Assembly: GCF_004327355.1 (NCBI RefSeq) | Contig: NZ_QJUM01000002.1 | Span: 234,124 to 298,123, forward strand | DNA length: 64,000 nucleotides | Source: Phytopseudomonas dryadis | Lineage (GTDB): Bacteria > Pseudomonadota > Gammaproteobacteria > Pseudomonadales > Pseudomonadaceae | Direction of reading: 5' to 3' | Part shown: one piece after another, positions 17,979-25,665 of the stretch | How positions within the stretch are numbered: position 1 is the stretch's first letter | Layout of the letters: every line of letters starts with the position of its first letter | The notes under the pieces: generated by a model | Told to the model about the DNA's origin: nothing | Database searches by the model: none | What the model saw: only the letters and a program-made list of their open reading frames with translations | Position numbers and translations under genes: made by a program

Positions 17979-19478
17979 CTACCCGTCCTTGTCCGCCTTG
18001 GCGAACGCCATCTCCAGCGCATCGTTGAGGGTACGCAGCACCTTGACCCGGGCGAAGGGCTTGTCGTTGGCCTCGACCAGGGTCCAGGGCGCCATCTGCG
18101 TGCTGGTGCGATCGACCATGTCGCCGACGGCGTCACGGTACTGCGGCCATTTCTCGCGATTGCGCCAATCCTCCTCGGTGATCTTGAAGCGTTTCACCGG
18201 GTTGGCTTCACGCTCCTGGAAGCGCGCCAGTTGCGTGTCCTGGTCGATGGCCAGCCAGAACTTGACCAGCACCACGCCGGCGTTGCTCAACTGCTCTTCG
18301 AAGTCATTGATCTCGCCATAGGCGCGCAGCCAGTCGGAGGGCTCGCAGAACCCCTCCACCCGCTCGACCAGCACCCGGCCGTACCAGGAGCGGTCGAACA
18401 CGGTGAACTTGCCACGCGCCGGAATGTGCCGCCAGAACCGCCACAGATAGGGCTGGGCGCGTTCCTCCTCGGTCGGCGCGGCGACCGGCACGATACGGTA
18501 CTGGCGCGGGTCGAGGGCGGCGGCGACGCGGCGGATGGCGCCCCCCTTGCCGGCGGCGTCGTTACCTTCGAACACCGCCACCAGGGCATGCCGGCGCATG
18601 CGCTTGTCGCGCATCAGCCGTGACAGGCGCGCCTGTTCGCGGGTCAGTTGCTCACGGTAATCGGCCTTGGGCAGCGCCAGGCTCATGTCCAGGCTGTCCA
18701 GCAGGCTGCGCTGATCGATGCTGGTCATCAGCGGCGTGGTATGCGGCAAGGGCGCGCGCCGCGTGGTATCCCTGAGCGCCGCCTGCAAGCCCTCGAGGAG
18801 GATGCGCCCGACCGTCAGGCTGCGGTAGCAGGCGTCCACCCCTTCGACGATGTACCAGGGCGCGTAATCGCGGCTGGTGCGGCGCAGCACCTGCTCGCCG
18901 ACCCGCACGAACTTGTCGTAGGTCTTCGACTGTTGCCAGTCCAGCGGGCTCAGGCGCCAGCTGTGCAGCGGGTCGTCGCGCAGCGACCTGAGCCGCGCCT
19001 TCATCTGCTTCTTGGACAGGTGGAACCAGAACTTGAAGATCAGCGTGCCTTCGTTGCACAGCATCTGTTCGAGGCCCAGGGCACCCACGATGCCCTGACT
19101 CAACTGCTCCTTTTTCAGCTCGCCGTGCACCCGCCCATGCAGGAGCTGGCTGTACCAGTTGCCGAAGAAGATGCCGATGCGGCCCTTGGGGGGCAGTTGC
19201 CGCCAGTAGCGCCAGGCGGCGGGTCGGGCCAGTTCTTCGTCGGTCTGCTGGTCGAAGGTGCTGACCTGGATCAGGCGCGGGTCCATCCACTCGTTGAGCA
19301 GTTTCACCGTCTCGCCCTTGCCCGCCCCCTCGATGCCGTTGATCAGGATGATCACGGCGAACCGCCCCTGCTCGCGCAGCGCGTACTGCGCCTCGAGCAG
19401 CGCCTCGCGCAACAGCGGCTCCTCGGTATCGAAAGTAGCCTTGTCAATGGCGCGGCCGATCTCGGCAGACTCGAACAT
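17979..19478 (-). CDS. pap: Polyphosphate:AMP phosphotransferase (two-domain PPK2)
   Basis: 499 residues with two PPK2 domains. The first (~10-240) has the P-loop NGIEGAGKGE, the second (~285-490) EGNDAAGKGG with the lid motif FDRSWYGRVLVERVEGF. Two-domain PPK2 proteins move phosphate from polyphosphate to AMP to make ADP. In the first domain the expected lid motif is replaced by IGIFFGNWYSQLLHGRV, as in other Pap proteins. I chose ATG 19478 (MFESAEIG), nine bases after AGGGAG; the codon at 19484 is TTG. It should be cytoplasmic, recycling nucleotides when ATP is low. Confidence 0.93.
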   Translation of the reverse strand: MFESAEIGRAIDKATFDTEEPLLREALLEAQYALREQGRFAVIILINGIEGAGKGETVKLLNEWMDPRLIQVSTFDQQTDEELARPAAWRYWRQLPPKGRIGIFFGNWYSQLLHGRVHGELKKEQLSQGIVGALGLEQMLCNEGTLIFKFWFHLSKKQMKARLRSLRDDPLHSWRLSPLDWQQSKTYDKFVRVGEQVLRRTSRDYAPWYIVEGVDACYRSLTVGRILLEGLQAALRDTTRRAPLPHTTPLMTSIDQRSLLDSLDMSLALPKADYREQLTREQARLSRLMRDKRMRRHALVAVFEGNDAAGKGGAIRRVAAALDPRQYRIVPVAAPTEEERAQPYLWRFWRHIPARGKFTVFDRSWYGRVLVERVEGFCEPSDWLRAYGEINDFEEQLSNAGVVLVKFWLAIDQDTQLARFQEREANPVKRFKITEEDWRNREKWPQYRDAVGDMVDRTSTQMAPWTLVEANDKPFARVKVLRTLNDALEMAFAKADKDG

Positions 19479-19510
19479 ATGCAACGACTCCCTGAAAATG
19501 TCCGGCCCAG

Positions 19511-19541
19511 CCTAGGGTCTGTTGAGGTTTCAGCGCAAGCC
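19511..19541 (+). repeat. End fragment of the 300-bp MITE-like element
   Basis: The sequence starts CCTAGGGTCTGTTGAGG and continues TTTCAGCGCAAGCC. It matches the left end of the element at 38380-38679 over about 30 bases with two differences. No partner end is nearby, so this is a solo remnant just upstream of pap. Confidence 0.6.
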
Positions 19542-19560
19542 ATGCAGAGCGCGCTTTGCT

Positions 19561-19582
19561 CCCCTCTCCCCCGGGAGAGGGG
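19561..19582. terminator. Strong GC hairpin between racemase and pap genes
   Basis: A perfect 10-bp stem, CCCCTCTCCC with GGGAGAGGGG, and a 2-base loop. It lies 32 bp after the end of the importer operon (minus strand). No T-run follows on either strand, so intrinsic termination is uncertain; it may simply be a common repeated hairpin. Confidence 0.4.
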
Positions 19583-19613
19583 TCGGGGGTGAGGGCCGCT
19601 GCGGCAACGATCG

Positions 19614-20315
19614 TCAGCCCTGCTTCACCCTGGGCAGCGCATAACTGAGCGCCTTGCTGGTGCCCAGGCCGAGCGTCACCAGGGCCTCGACCCATTTCAG
19701 CGCCACCTGCACACCATCCACCACCGGTACCCCGAGGTCGCGCTGCAAGGCGGCGGCCCACTGGCTCATGCCGGCGCAACCGAGCACCAGACATTCGCTG
19801 CGATCCGCCTCCAGCAGTGCGCGGCCGAGCTCGACCAGGCGCGGGTAGTGGGCCGGGTCACGCTCCAGTTCCAGCACCGGGATATCGGCGGCGTGGATGC
19901 CGGCACAGCGCCGATCCAGGCCGTAGCTGCGCTGGTTGCGCTCGATGATGTGGATCGAGCGTGGCAGGCTGGTGAGGATCGAATAGCGCACACTGAGCAT
20001 GCTCGCCGCGTGCATCGCCGCCTCGCCGATGCCCAGCACCGGGCCGTTGGCCAGTTCGCGGGCGGCGTCCAGGCCGGTGTCGTCGAAGCAGGCGATGACC
20101 AGGCCCTGCACACCTTCGCGCTCGGCGACGGCCACCGCGTCCAGCAGATGAAAGGCCGCCCGGGCGCCATCGGCCGCCCCCTCGATGCTCGGCGCCGACC
20201 CCGGCAGGTGGATCACGCTCAGTGCGGTAGTAGCCGCCTTCACCCGCTGGCAGGCCTGCCCGAGCATCTGCGCCATGGCCGCCGAGGCATTGGGGTTGAT
20301 CACGCGGATCTTCAT
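19614..20315 (-). CDS. Asp/Glu/hydantoin racemase family protein
   Basis: 233 residues. ATG 20315 (MKIRVINPNASAAM) overlaps the upstream permease stop by 4 bp (ATGA). It has the two cysteines expected of cofactor-independent racemases of this family, in CFDDTG (near residue 80) and LGCAGMSQW (near residue 180). Known members racemise hydantoins, allantoin or Asp/Glu. Its position as last gene of an ABC importer operon suggests that it acts on the imported compound or a derivative. Hydantoin or allantoin racemase is the best specific guess, but unproven. Confidence 0.88.
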   Translation of the reverse strand: MKIRVINPNASAAMAQMLGQACQRVKAATTALSVIHLPGSAPSIEGAADGARAAFHLLDAVAVAEREGVQGLVIACFDDTGLDAARELANGPVLGIGEAAMHAASMLSVRYSILTSLPRSIHIIERNQRSYGLDRRCAGIHAADIPVLELERDPAHYPRLVELGRALLEADRSECLVLGCAGMSQWAAALQRDLGVPVVDGVQVALKWVEALVTLGLGTSKALSYALPRVKQG

Positions 20316-21124
20316 GCCTTGCCACCCCGGGCGCTGAGGCGCATCAGCAACAGCACCAGGGCGATCAGGCTGAAGGAGAACAAGGTGGTCAGGGTACCGA
20401 GCGCATAGAGCACCGGGGTGGTGACGTTGGTGGTCATGCCGAACACTTCCAGAGGCAGGGTATTGAAGCTGCCGGCGACCATCAGGGTGCGGGCGAATTC
20501 GTCGTAGGACAGGGTCAGGCCGAACAGCGCGACGCCGAACAGGCTCGGCGCGATCAGCGGCAGCACGATCAGGCGCACGGTCTGCCACGGACTGGCGCCG
20601 AGGTCGCGGGCGGCCATTTCATAGGAGCGGTCGAAACGGTTGAACACGGCGAACATGATCAGCAGGCCGAACGGCAGCGTCCAGGTCAGGTGCGCGCCGA
20701 AGGCCGAGCTGAACCAGTTCGGTTCCCAGCCGAGGCGGTCGTACATCAGACCGATGCCCAGGCTGACCAGGATCGAGGGAATGATCAGGCTGGCCAGGGT
20801 CAGGTAGAACAGCGCCTGGCCGCCAGCGAAGCGGCGCCGGTAGGCGAACCCGGCGAGCAGGGAAAACACCAGGGTGCAGGCCATCACCCCCAGGCCGAGC
20901 AGGATCGAACGACTGAACGAGCCGCCGAAATCGCCGACCTGCTGGGCCTGGAACAGGTTGCGGAACCAGTGCAGCGACACGCCGTTCATGGGGAAGGTCA
21001 GGCCGCCGCTGGGGCCCTGGAACGAGAGGATGCCGATGGTCAGGGTCGGGCCGTAGAGGAACAGCACGAACAGCGCGAAGACCACGCTGAGCACATAGAA
21101 ACCGAGCGGACGGGACGTCTTCAT
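20312..21124 (-). CDS. ABC transporter permease, PotC-like
   Basis: 270 residues with about six membrane helices, the first at VLSVVFALFVLFLYGPTLTI. The permease-ATPase coupling helix has the EAA-type motif MAARDLGASPWQTVRLIVLPL near residue 180. It pairs with the preceding permease (one base apart) as in spermidine/putrescine-type importers. The substrate of this system is not known; the linked racemase suggests a hydantoin- or allantoin-like or polyamine-like nitrogen compound. Confidence 0.92.
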   Translation of the reverse strand: MKTSRPLGFYVLSVVFALFVLFLYGPTLTIGILSFQGPSGGLTFPMNGVSLHWFRNLFQAQQVGDFGGSFSRSILLGLGVMACTLVFSLLAGFAYRRRFAGGQALFYLTLASLIIPSILVSLGIGLMYDRLGWEPNWFSSAFGAHLTWTLPFGLLIMFAVFNRFDRSYEMAARDLGASPWQTVRLIVLPLIAPSLFGVALFGLTLSYDEFARTLMVAGSFNTLPLEVFGMTTNVTTPVLYALGTLTTLFSFSLIALVLLLMRLSARGGKA

Positions 21125-21125
21125 T

Positions 21126-21980
21126 TCACAGCTCCCTGCGGATATCGACCAGGCGGAACATCGCCACCAGCATCAGCAGCACCGTGGCCAGCAGCACCAC
21201 CGCGCTGGCCGCCGCGGCCGGGTACTGCAGCAGGCTGATCTCGTTGTGGATCAGCACCCCCACCGAAGCGTGCAGGCCGCCGCCCATGATGCGCACGGTG
21301 ACGAAATCGCCCATCACCAGGGTGACCACGAAGATGCTGCCGATGAGGATGCCGGACTTGCACAGCGGCACGATCACCAGCAGCAGGATCTGCCAGCCAC
21401 GGGCCCCGGCATCGCGCGCCGCCTCGATCAGGCGACGGTCGATGCGCATCATGGTGTTGAAGATCGGCACCACCATGAACAGGGTGTACAGGTGCACGTA
21501 GGCGAGGATGATGGAAAAGTCGCTGTACAGCAGGAACTCCAGCGGCTGCTCGATCAGGCCGGCGCCCATCAGGCCGTTGTTGACCAGGCCGTTGCGCCCC
21601 AGCAGCGGAATCCAGGAGATCATGCGGATGATGTTGGAGGTGAAGAACGGAATGGTGCAGAGCAGGAACAGCAAGGTCTGCACCTTGTTGCTGCGAATGT
21701 GGAAGGCCAGGTAATAGGCCACGGTGAAACCCAGCCCCAGGGTGATAGCCCAGGTGATCAGGGCGTACTTGAAGGTGTTCAGGTAGGCCTGCCAAGTCAC
21801 CGGCGAGGTCAGCAGGTACTGGTAGTTGTCGAGAATGAAATCGGGGATCAGCTGATAGGAATCGTAGTCCCAGAAGCTGACCACGGCGATCACCCCGATC
21901 GGAAAGACCAGGAACAGCAGCAGGGTCAGCGCCAGCGGCAGGGCCTGCAGGTGGCTGAGGTTGGCGAGTCCGCTACGCAT
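21126..21980 (-). CDS. ABC transporter permease, PotB-like
   Basis: 284 residues. I chose ATG 21980 (MRSGLANLSHLQALPLAL); the frame extends further back only into the palindrome at 22018-22095. It has about six membrane helices (LALTLLLFLVFPIGVIAVV, ALITWAITLGLGFTVAYYLAF and others) and the coupling motif EAARDAGARGWQILLLVIVPL near residue 195. It forms the heteromeric channel with the next gene. Confidence 0.92.
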   Translation of the reverse strand: MRSGLANLSHLQALPLALTLLLFLVFPIGVIAVVSFWDYDSYQLIPDFILDNYQYLLTSPVTWQAYLNTFKYALITWAITLGLGFTVAYYLAFHIRSNKVQTLLFLLCTIPFFTSNIIRMISWIPLLGRNGLVNNGLMGAGLIEQPLEFLLYSDFSIILAYVHLYTLFMVVPIFNTMMRIDRRLIEAARDAGARGWQILLLVIVPLCKSGILIGSIFVVTLVMGDFVTVRIMGGGLHASVGVLIHNEISLLQYPAAAASAVVLLATVLLMLVAMFRLVDIRREL

Positions 21981-22017
21981 ATCGAATCCAGTCGAGTGAA
22001 ATTCATTGGCCGCCGTT

Positions 22018-22095
22018 CGTAGGGTGGATGACGCTTCACCCATCCACCTTGCCGCGGCCCAAATGGTGGATGAGAAAAGCGTCATCCACCCTACG
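22018..22095. repeat. Palindromic repeat, GTAGGGTGGA family, copy 1
   Basis: Perfect 19-bp arms, CGTAGGGTGGATGACGCTT and its complement, enclose a second, shorter inverted repeat (CATCCACC with GGTGGATG). A related copy is at 47835-47911. Here it separates the binding-protein gene from the two permease genes within one operon, a place where such hairpins often stabilise the upstream part of a transcript and give unequal expression. That role is inferred. Confidence 0.8.
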
Positions 22096-22113
22096 CATTG
22101 AAGCTGCCCCGCC

Positions 22114-23448
22114 TCAGGACACGATGAACTCGTTCCACTTGCGGATCATGTGGCGATTCTCGTCCATCACCGAGTTCCAGCAGGCCACGCTGCCCATGCG
22201 CTGCTCATAGGAGCCGCCATCACGCACCGCGCCGGCCTTTTCCATGACCTTGCCATCCGGGCTGAGAATCTCGCCCTGGGCCGGTTTGCCTTCCATCCAG
22301 TAGCCCCACTCGTCGGCGCTCATGAACGCCTTCGAGGTCTCCGGCGCGGCGCTGTAGTAGCCCTGGCGGTTGAGGTAGGCGCCGACCCAGCCGGACAGGT
22401 ACCAGTCGATGTATTCGTAGGCCGCATCCAGCTCCAGCCCGCTGAGGTGCCTGGCCAGGCCGATGCCGCCGCCCCAGGCGCGGTAGCCCTCCTCCAGCGG
22501 CTGGTAGACGCACTCGATGCCGCGGCTGCGCACCGCCGCCACCGCCGGCGACCACATCGACTGGATCACCACCTCGCCGGACGCCATCAGGTTCACCGAC
22601 TCGTCGAAGCTCTTCCAGAAGGCGCGGAACTGGCCGTCCTTCTTCGCCTGCATGAGGATGGCGATGGTCTTGTCGATCTCGTCCTTGGTCATGTTGCCCT
22701 TGTCGCCGTACTGGATCTCGCCCATCGACTCGCAGATCATCGCCGCGTCCATGATGCCGATCGACGGGATGTTGAGGATCGAGGTCTTGCCCTTGAAGGC
22801 CGGGTCCATGATGTCGCGCCAGTTGCCGATCGGCCGCCCGACCAGGTCCGGGCGGATGCCCAGGGTGTCGGCGTTGTAGATGGTCGGCACCAGGGTCATC
22901 CAGCGCGTCGGTTCGCTGGCGAACTTCAGCGAATCGGCGCTTTCGACGAAGCCCACGGTATGCGGCGCGGTGCCCTGGGCGATCACCGAGTCCGGGGTCA
23001 GCTTGCCGGTGATGAACAACTGGGAAATCTTGTCGAAGTTCTTCAGCCGCTGGGTATCCATGGCCTGCATGGTGCCGGAGGGGAACACCTTCTTGCCGAT
23101 CCAGTACTCGATGTCGGCGATATCGAAGGATTTCGGCTGGGTCACCGCGCGCTGCGCCACCGCGTCGGAATCCAGGGCGGTGAGCTGCAGAGTGATCCCC
23201 AGGTCTTCCTTGGCCTTGATGGCGATATCGTTGAGGTTGGACACGCCGGTGCCGAACTGGCGCAAGGTGACGTTCTTGATGTTCTGCGCCCAGATCATCG
23301 GGAAGCCGGTGATGGCGCCGGAGCCCACCGCCACCGCGGAGGCGACGCCCATGCCCTTGAGCAGCGAGCGGCGCGACAGCCCCTTGCCGCTGTCCGGGGC
23401 GCTGCTTTCGGTGCCTGGCACCAGATCGTTATGGTCGTGCTCGCTCAT
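22114..23448 (-). CDS. ABC transporter substrate-binding protein, PotD-like, Tat-exported
   Basis: 444 residues. ATG 23448 overlaps the ATPase stop by 4 bp. The N-terminus has a twin-arginine signal (SRRSLLKGMGVASAVAVGSG) about 25 residues in. The mature part has features of extracellular solute-binding family 1/PotD proteins (TLVPTIYNADTLGIRPDLVG, SGEVVIQSMWSPAVAAV). It is expected in the periplasm, delivering ligand to the permease pair. Use of Tat instead of Sec suggests folding before export. The ligand is unknown. Confidence 0.92.
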   Translation of the reverse strand: MSEHDHNDLVPGTESSAPDSGKGLSRRSLLKGMGVASAVAVGSGAITGFPMIWAQNIKNVTLRQFGTGVSNLNDIAIKAKEDLGITLQLTALDSDAVAQRAVTQPKSFDIADIEYWIGKKVFPSGTMQAMDTQRLKNFDKISQLFITGKLTPDSVIAQGTAPHTVGFVESADSLKFASEPTRWMTLVPTIYNADTLGIRPDLVGRPIGNWRDIMDPAFKGKTSILNIPSIGIMDAAMICESMGEIQYGDKGNMTKDEIDKTIAILMQAKKDGQFRAFWKSFDESVNLMASGEVVIQSMWSPAVAAVRSRGIECVYQPLEEGYRAWGGGIGLARHLSGLELDAAYEYIDWYLSGWVGAYLNRQGYYSAAPETSKAFMSADEWGYWMEGKPAQGEILSPDGKVMEKAGAVRDGGSYEQRMGSVACWNSVMDENRHMIRKWNEFIVS

Positions 23449-24587
23449 GGCTGAACCTCCGTGGTCGCATTGTTGTGGTGGGTGAACGGATTCAGGTGAT
23501 CGGGATGCCAGGCCAGGCAGACCTCGCTGCCCACCGTGGGCACCTGCTGCTGGCGATCCGGCAGATAGACCATCAGCGGCGTACCGCTGGCGGCCCGGCA
23601 TTCGACATAGACGAAGGCGCCCTGGAACTCGACGTCGCTGACCGTGGCCGGCAGCACGCAGCGCTCGGCGTCGGCCTCGCTGCCGGCCGGCAGGATGTCC
23701 AGATGGTCGCAACGCACCGAGAACGCCAGCGTACTGCCCACGGGCATGGCGGCCTGGCCGCCCAGTTGCCGGTCATCCAGCCGGCCGACGCCGTTGCCCT
23801 CGATGGTCAGCAGCGTGCGCTCGCCTGTGCGCTCGCCCAGGGTCGCGCTCATCAGGCTGTGGCCACCGATGAATTGCGCCACGAAGGGCGTGCTCGGCGC
23901 CTCGAACAGTTGCCGGGGCGGCGCCACCTGCTGGATGCGCCCGCCTTCCATCACCACCGCCAGATCGGCCAGGGCGAAGGCCTCCTCCTGGGAATGGGTG
24001 ACGTGGATGAAGGTCAGGCCCAACTGCTTCTGAATGGCCTTGAGTTCCTTGCGCATGCGGATGCGCAGGAAGGGGTCGAGGGCCGACAGCGGCTCGTCGA
24101 GCAGTACCACGTCCGGCCGGGTGATCAGCGCACGGGCCAGGGCCACACGCTGCTGCTGGCCGCCGGAGAGCTGTTCGGGAAAGCGCTCGGCATACCCCTG
24201 CATGTTCACCAGCGCCAGCAGCTCGGTGGCCCGGGCATGGCGCTCGGCCTTGCCCAAGCCGGCGATGCGCAGGCCGAAGGCGACGTTGTCCAGGCAGTTC
24301 ATGTGCGGAAACAGGGCATAATTCTGGAACATCATCGCCGTGCCACGCTGGGTCGGCGAAAAGTCGGTGACATTGCGGTTGTCCATGAGGATGTCGCCCG
24401 AGCTGACCGCCTCATGACCGGCGAGCATGCGCAGGGTGGTGCTCTTGCCGCAGCCGCTGGGGCCGAGCAGGCAACAGTAGCTGCCGCTGGGAATCTTCAG
24501 ATTGATGTCGCTGACCGCCGCATGCCCAGCGTAGGTCTTGTGCACCGATACCAGTTCGACCTGCCCTTTTCCCGACATCATCGCCAT
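23445..24587 (-). CDS. ABC transporter ATP-binding protein, PotA-like
   Basis: About 380 residues. Walker A GPSGCGKST, Q-loop MMFQNYALFPHM, signature LSGGQQQRVALARAL, Walker B VVLLDEPLSALD, then a C-terminal TOBE-like domain (FSVRCDHLDILPAG). The start is ambiguous among ATGs at 24587, 24581 and 24578; the ribosome site is weak (CTCTGGATGG). It is the first gene of the operon ATPase, binding protein, permease, permease, racemase. A 10-bp inverted repeat lies just upstream (24593-24625) and probably serves as its operator. Confidence 0.92.
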   Translation of the reverse strand: MAMMSGKGQVELVSVHKTYAGHAAVSDINLKIPSGSYCCLLGPSGCGKSTTLRMLAGHEAVSSGDILMDNRNVTDFSPTQRGTAMMFQNYALFPHMNCLDNVAFGLRIAGLGKAERHARATELLALVNMQGYAERFPEQLSGGQQQRVALARALITRPDVVLLDEPLSALDPFLRIRMRKELKAIQKQLGLTFIHVTHSQEEAFALADLAVVMEGGRIQQVAPPRQLFEAPSTPFVAQFIGGHSLMSATLGERTGERTLLTIEGNGVGRLDDRQLGGQAAMPVGSTLAFSVRCDHLDILPAGSEADAERCVLPATVSDVEFQGAFVYVECRAASGTPLMVYLPDRQQQVPTVGSEVCLAWHPDHLNPFTHHNNATTEVQP

Positions 24588-24592
24588 CCAGA

Positions 24593-24625
24593 GTTGCTAA
24601 CAATTTCAATTCCAGTGTTAGCAAC
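24593..24625. promoter_or_regulatory. Operator-like inverted repeat in front of the importer operon
   Basis: Perfect 10-bp arms GTTGCTAACA and TGTTAGCAAC separated by 13 bases, only 6 bp upstream of the ATPase start. Half-site relatives occur at 24745-24753 (GTTGCTAAT) and in the palindrome at 24837-24850. The divergent GntR regulator is the obvious candidate to bind. Apart from these sites the 24588-24901 gap shows nothing further that I can name. Confidence 0.6.
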
Positions 24626-24836
24626 TGCTGTGCCACAGATCGTGTACGGCGTCTCCGAACACTCTCGTCCAGGCGCTATGCCATTGAAAAACAAGTCTAA
24701 GCAGGGCCTGGCAGAAAACTTGCCGGAAGCTCGAAAACCCTGTGGTTGCTAATTCCGTCCAAGATGCCTGCACAATAACGGCGCACCTGTGCGCTGGCGT
24801 GCACCAGCATTCACGCGCTCGGGGACTTCCCAGCAC

Positions 24837-24850
24837 AATTGTTAACAATT
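24837..24850. promoter_or_regulatory. Operator-like palindrome in front of the GntR gene
   Basis: A perfect 14-bp palindrome, AATTGTTAACAATT, 51 bp upstream of the regulator start. Its core fits the general T.GT...AC.A pattern of FadR-subfamily GntR operators as I know it, and resembles the GTTGCTAAC half-sites at 24593-24625. Autoregulation is inferred. Confidence 0.6.
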
Positions 24851-24901
24851 ATCCTGACACCGACAGTGCTTCCGTCTCCTAAGCAGTCAAGGTGAGCCCC
24901 T

Positions 24902-25594
24902 ATGTCCAGTCATGTGTTGCGCGAAATCCAACGCATCCACAGCGCCATTCATGACGCCATCGTCGAACAGCGCCTGCCACCAGGCACGCGCCTGACCGAG
25001 CTGAACCTGGTGCAGGTGTTCGGCGCCAACCGCAACCACATCCGCGCCGCGCTGCGCGAACTGGCCCATATGAAGCTGGTGCGTCTGGAGATGAACCGCG
25101 GCGCCTTCGTCGAAGAACCCACCCCGCAGCAGGCCCGCGAAGTGTTCGCCGCCCGCCGGGTGATCGAGAAGGCGCTGATCGAAGAAGCCTGCAAACGCAT
25201 GCAGGCGCGTGACCGCAAGGCCATTCGCGAGCACGTGGCCGCCGAACTGGCGCTGGGGCACGATCCCGAGCGCCCCGAGTTCGTGCGCCTGTCCGGCGAT
25301 TTCCACCGGCTGCTGGCGCGCATCGCCGGCAACAGCACCCTGGGCGACATGCTCGATGGCCTGATCGCCCGCAGCTCGCTGATCATCGCCCTCTACGAAA
25401 ACCGCAACGGCGTGCAGTGCTCCCACGACGAGCACCAGTCCCTGGCCGAAGCCGTGCTGCAGGGCGACAGCGCCCGCGCGGTACGCTGCATGGAGCAGCA
25501 CCTGTGCAACATCGAACAGCGCTTGCACCTGGAGCCGCCGGAAAACCACGCCGTCGACCTGTTCCAGGTATTCGCCACGCGCGCCAACGCCTGA
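24902..25594 (+). CDS. GntR-family regulator, FadR subfamily (FCD domain)
   Basis: 230 residues. The winged helix (~8-75) has LPPGTRLTELNLVQVFGANR and IRAALRELAHMKLV. The C-terminal FCD domain (~80-215) shows the metal-binding pattern with D (SGDFHRLLARIAGN) and later histidines (CSHDEHQSLAEAVL). It is divergent from the importer operon, which it probably represses until a ligand related to the imported compound binds. The operator candidates are described at 24593-24625 and 24837-24850. Confidence 0.92.
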   Translation: MSSHVLREIQRIHSAIHDAIVEQRLPPGTRLTELNLVQVFGANRNHIRAALRELAHMKLVRLEMNRGAFVEEPTPQQAREVFAARRVIEKALIEEACKRMQARDRKAIREHVAAELALGHDPERPEFVRLSGDFHRLLARIAGNSTLGDMLDGLIARSSLIIALYENRNGVQCSHDEHQSLAEAVLQGDSARAVRCMEQHLCNIEQRLHLEPPENHAVDLFQVFATRANA

Positions 25595-25665
25595 CCCGGG
25601 GCCGCGCCGCCCAAGCGCCGGGCAGCCTGCTAGAATCGCCGCCCTGCTCGATCCGGAACTTCGCC

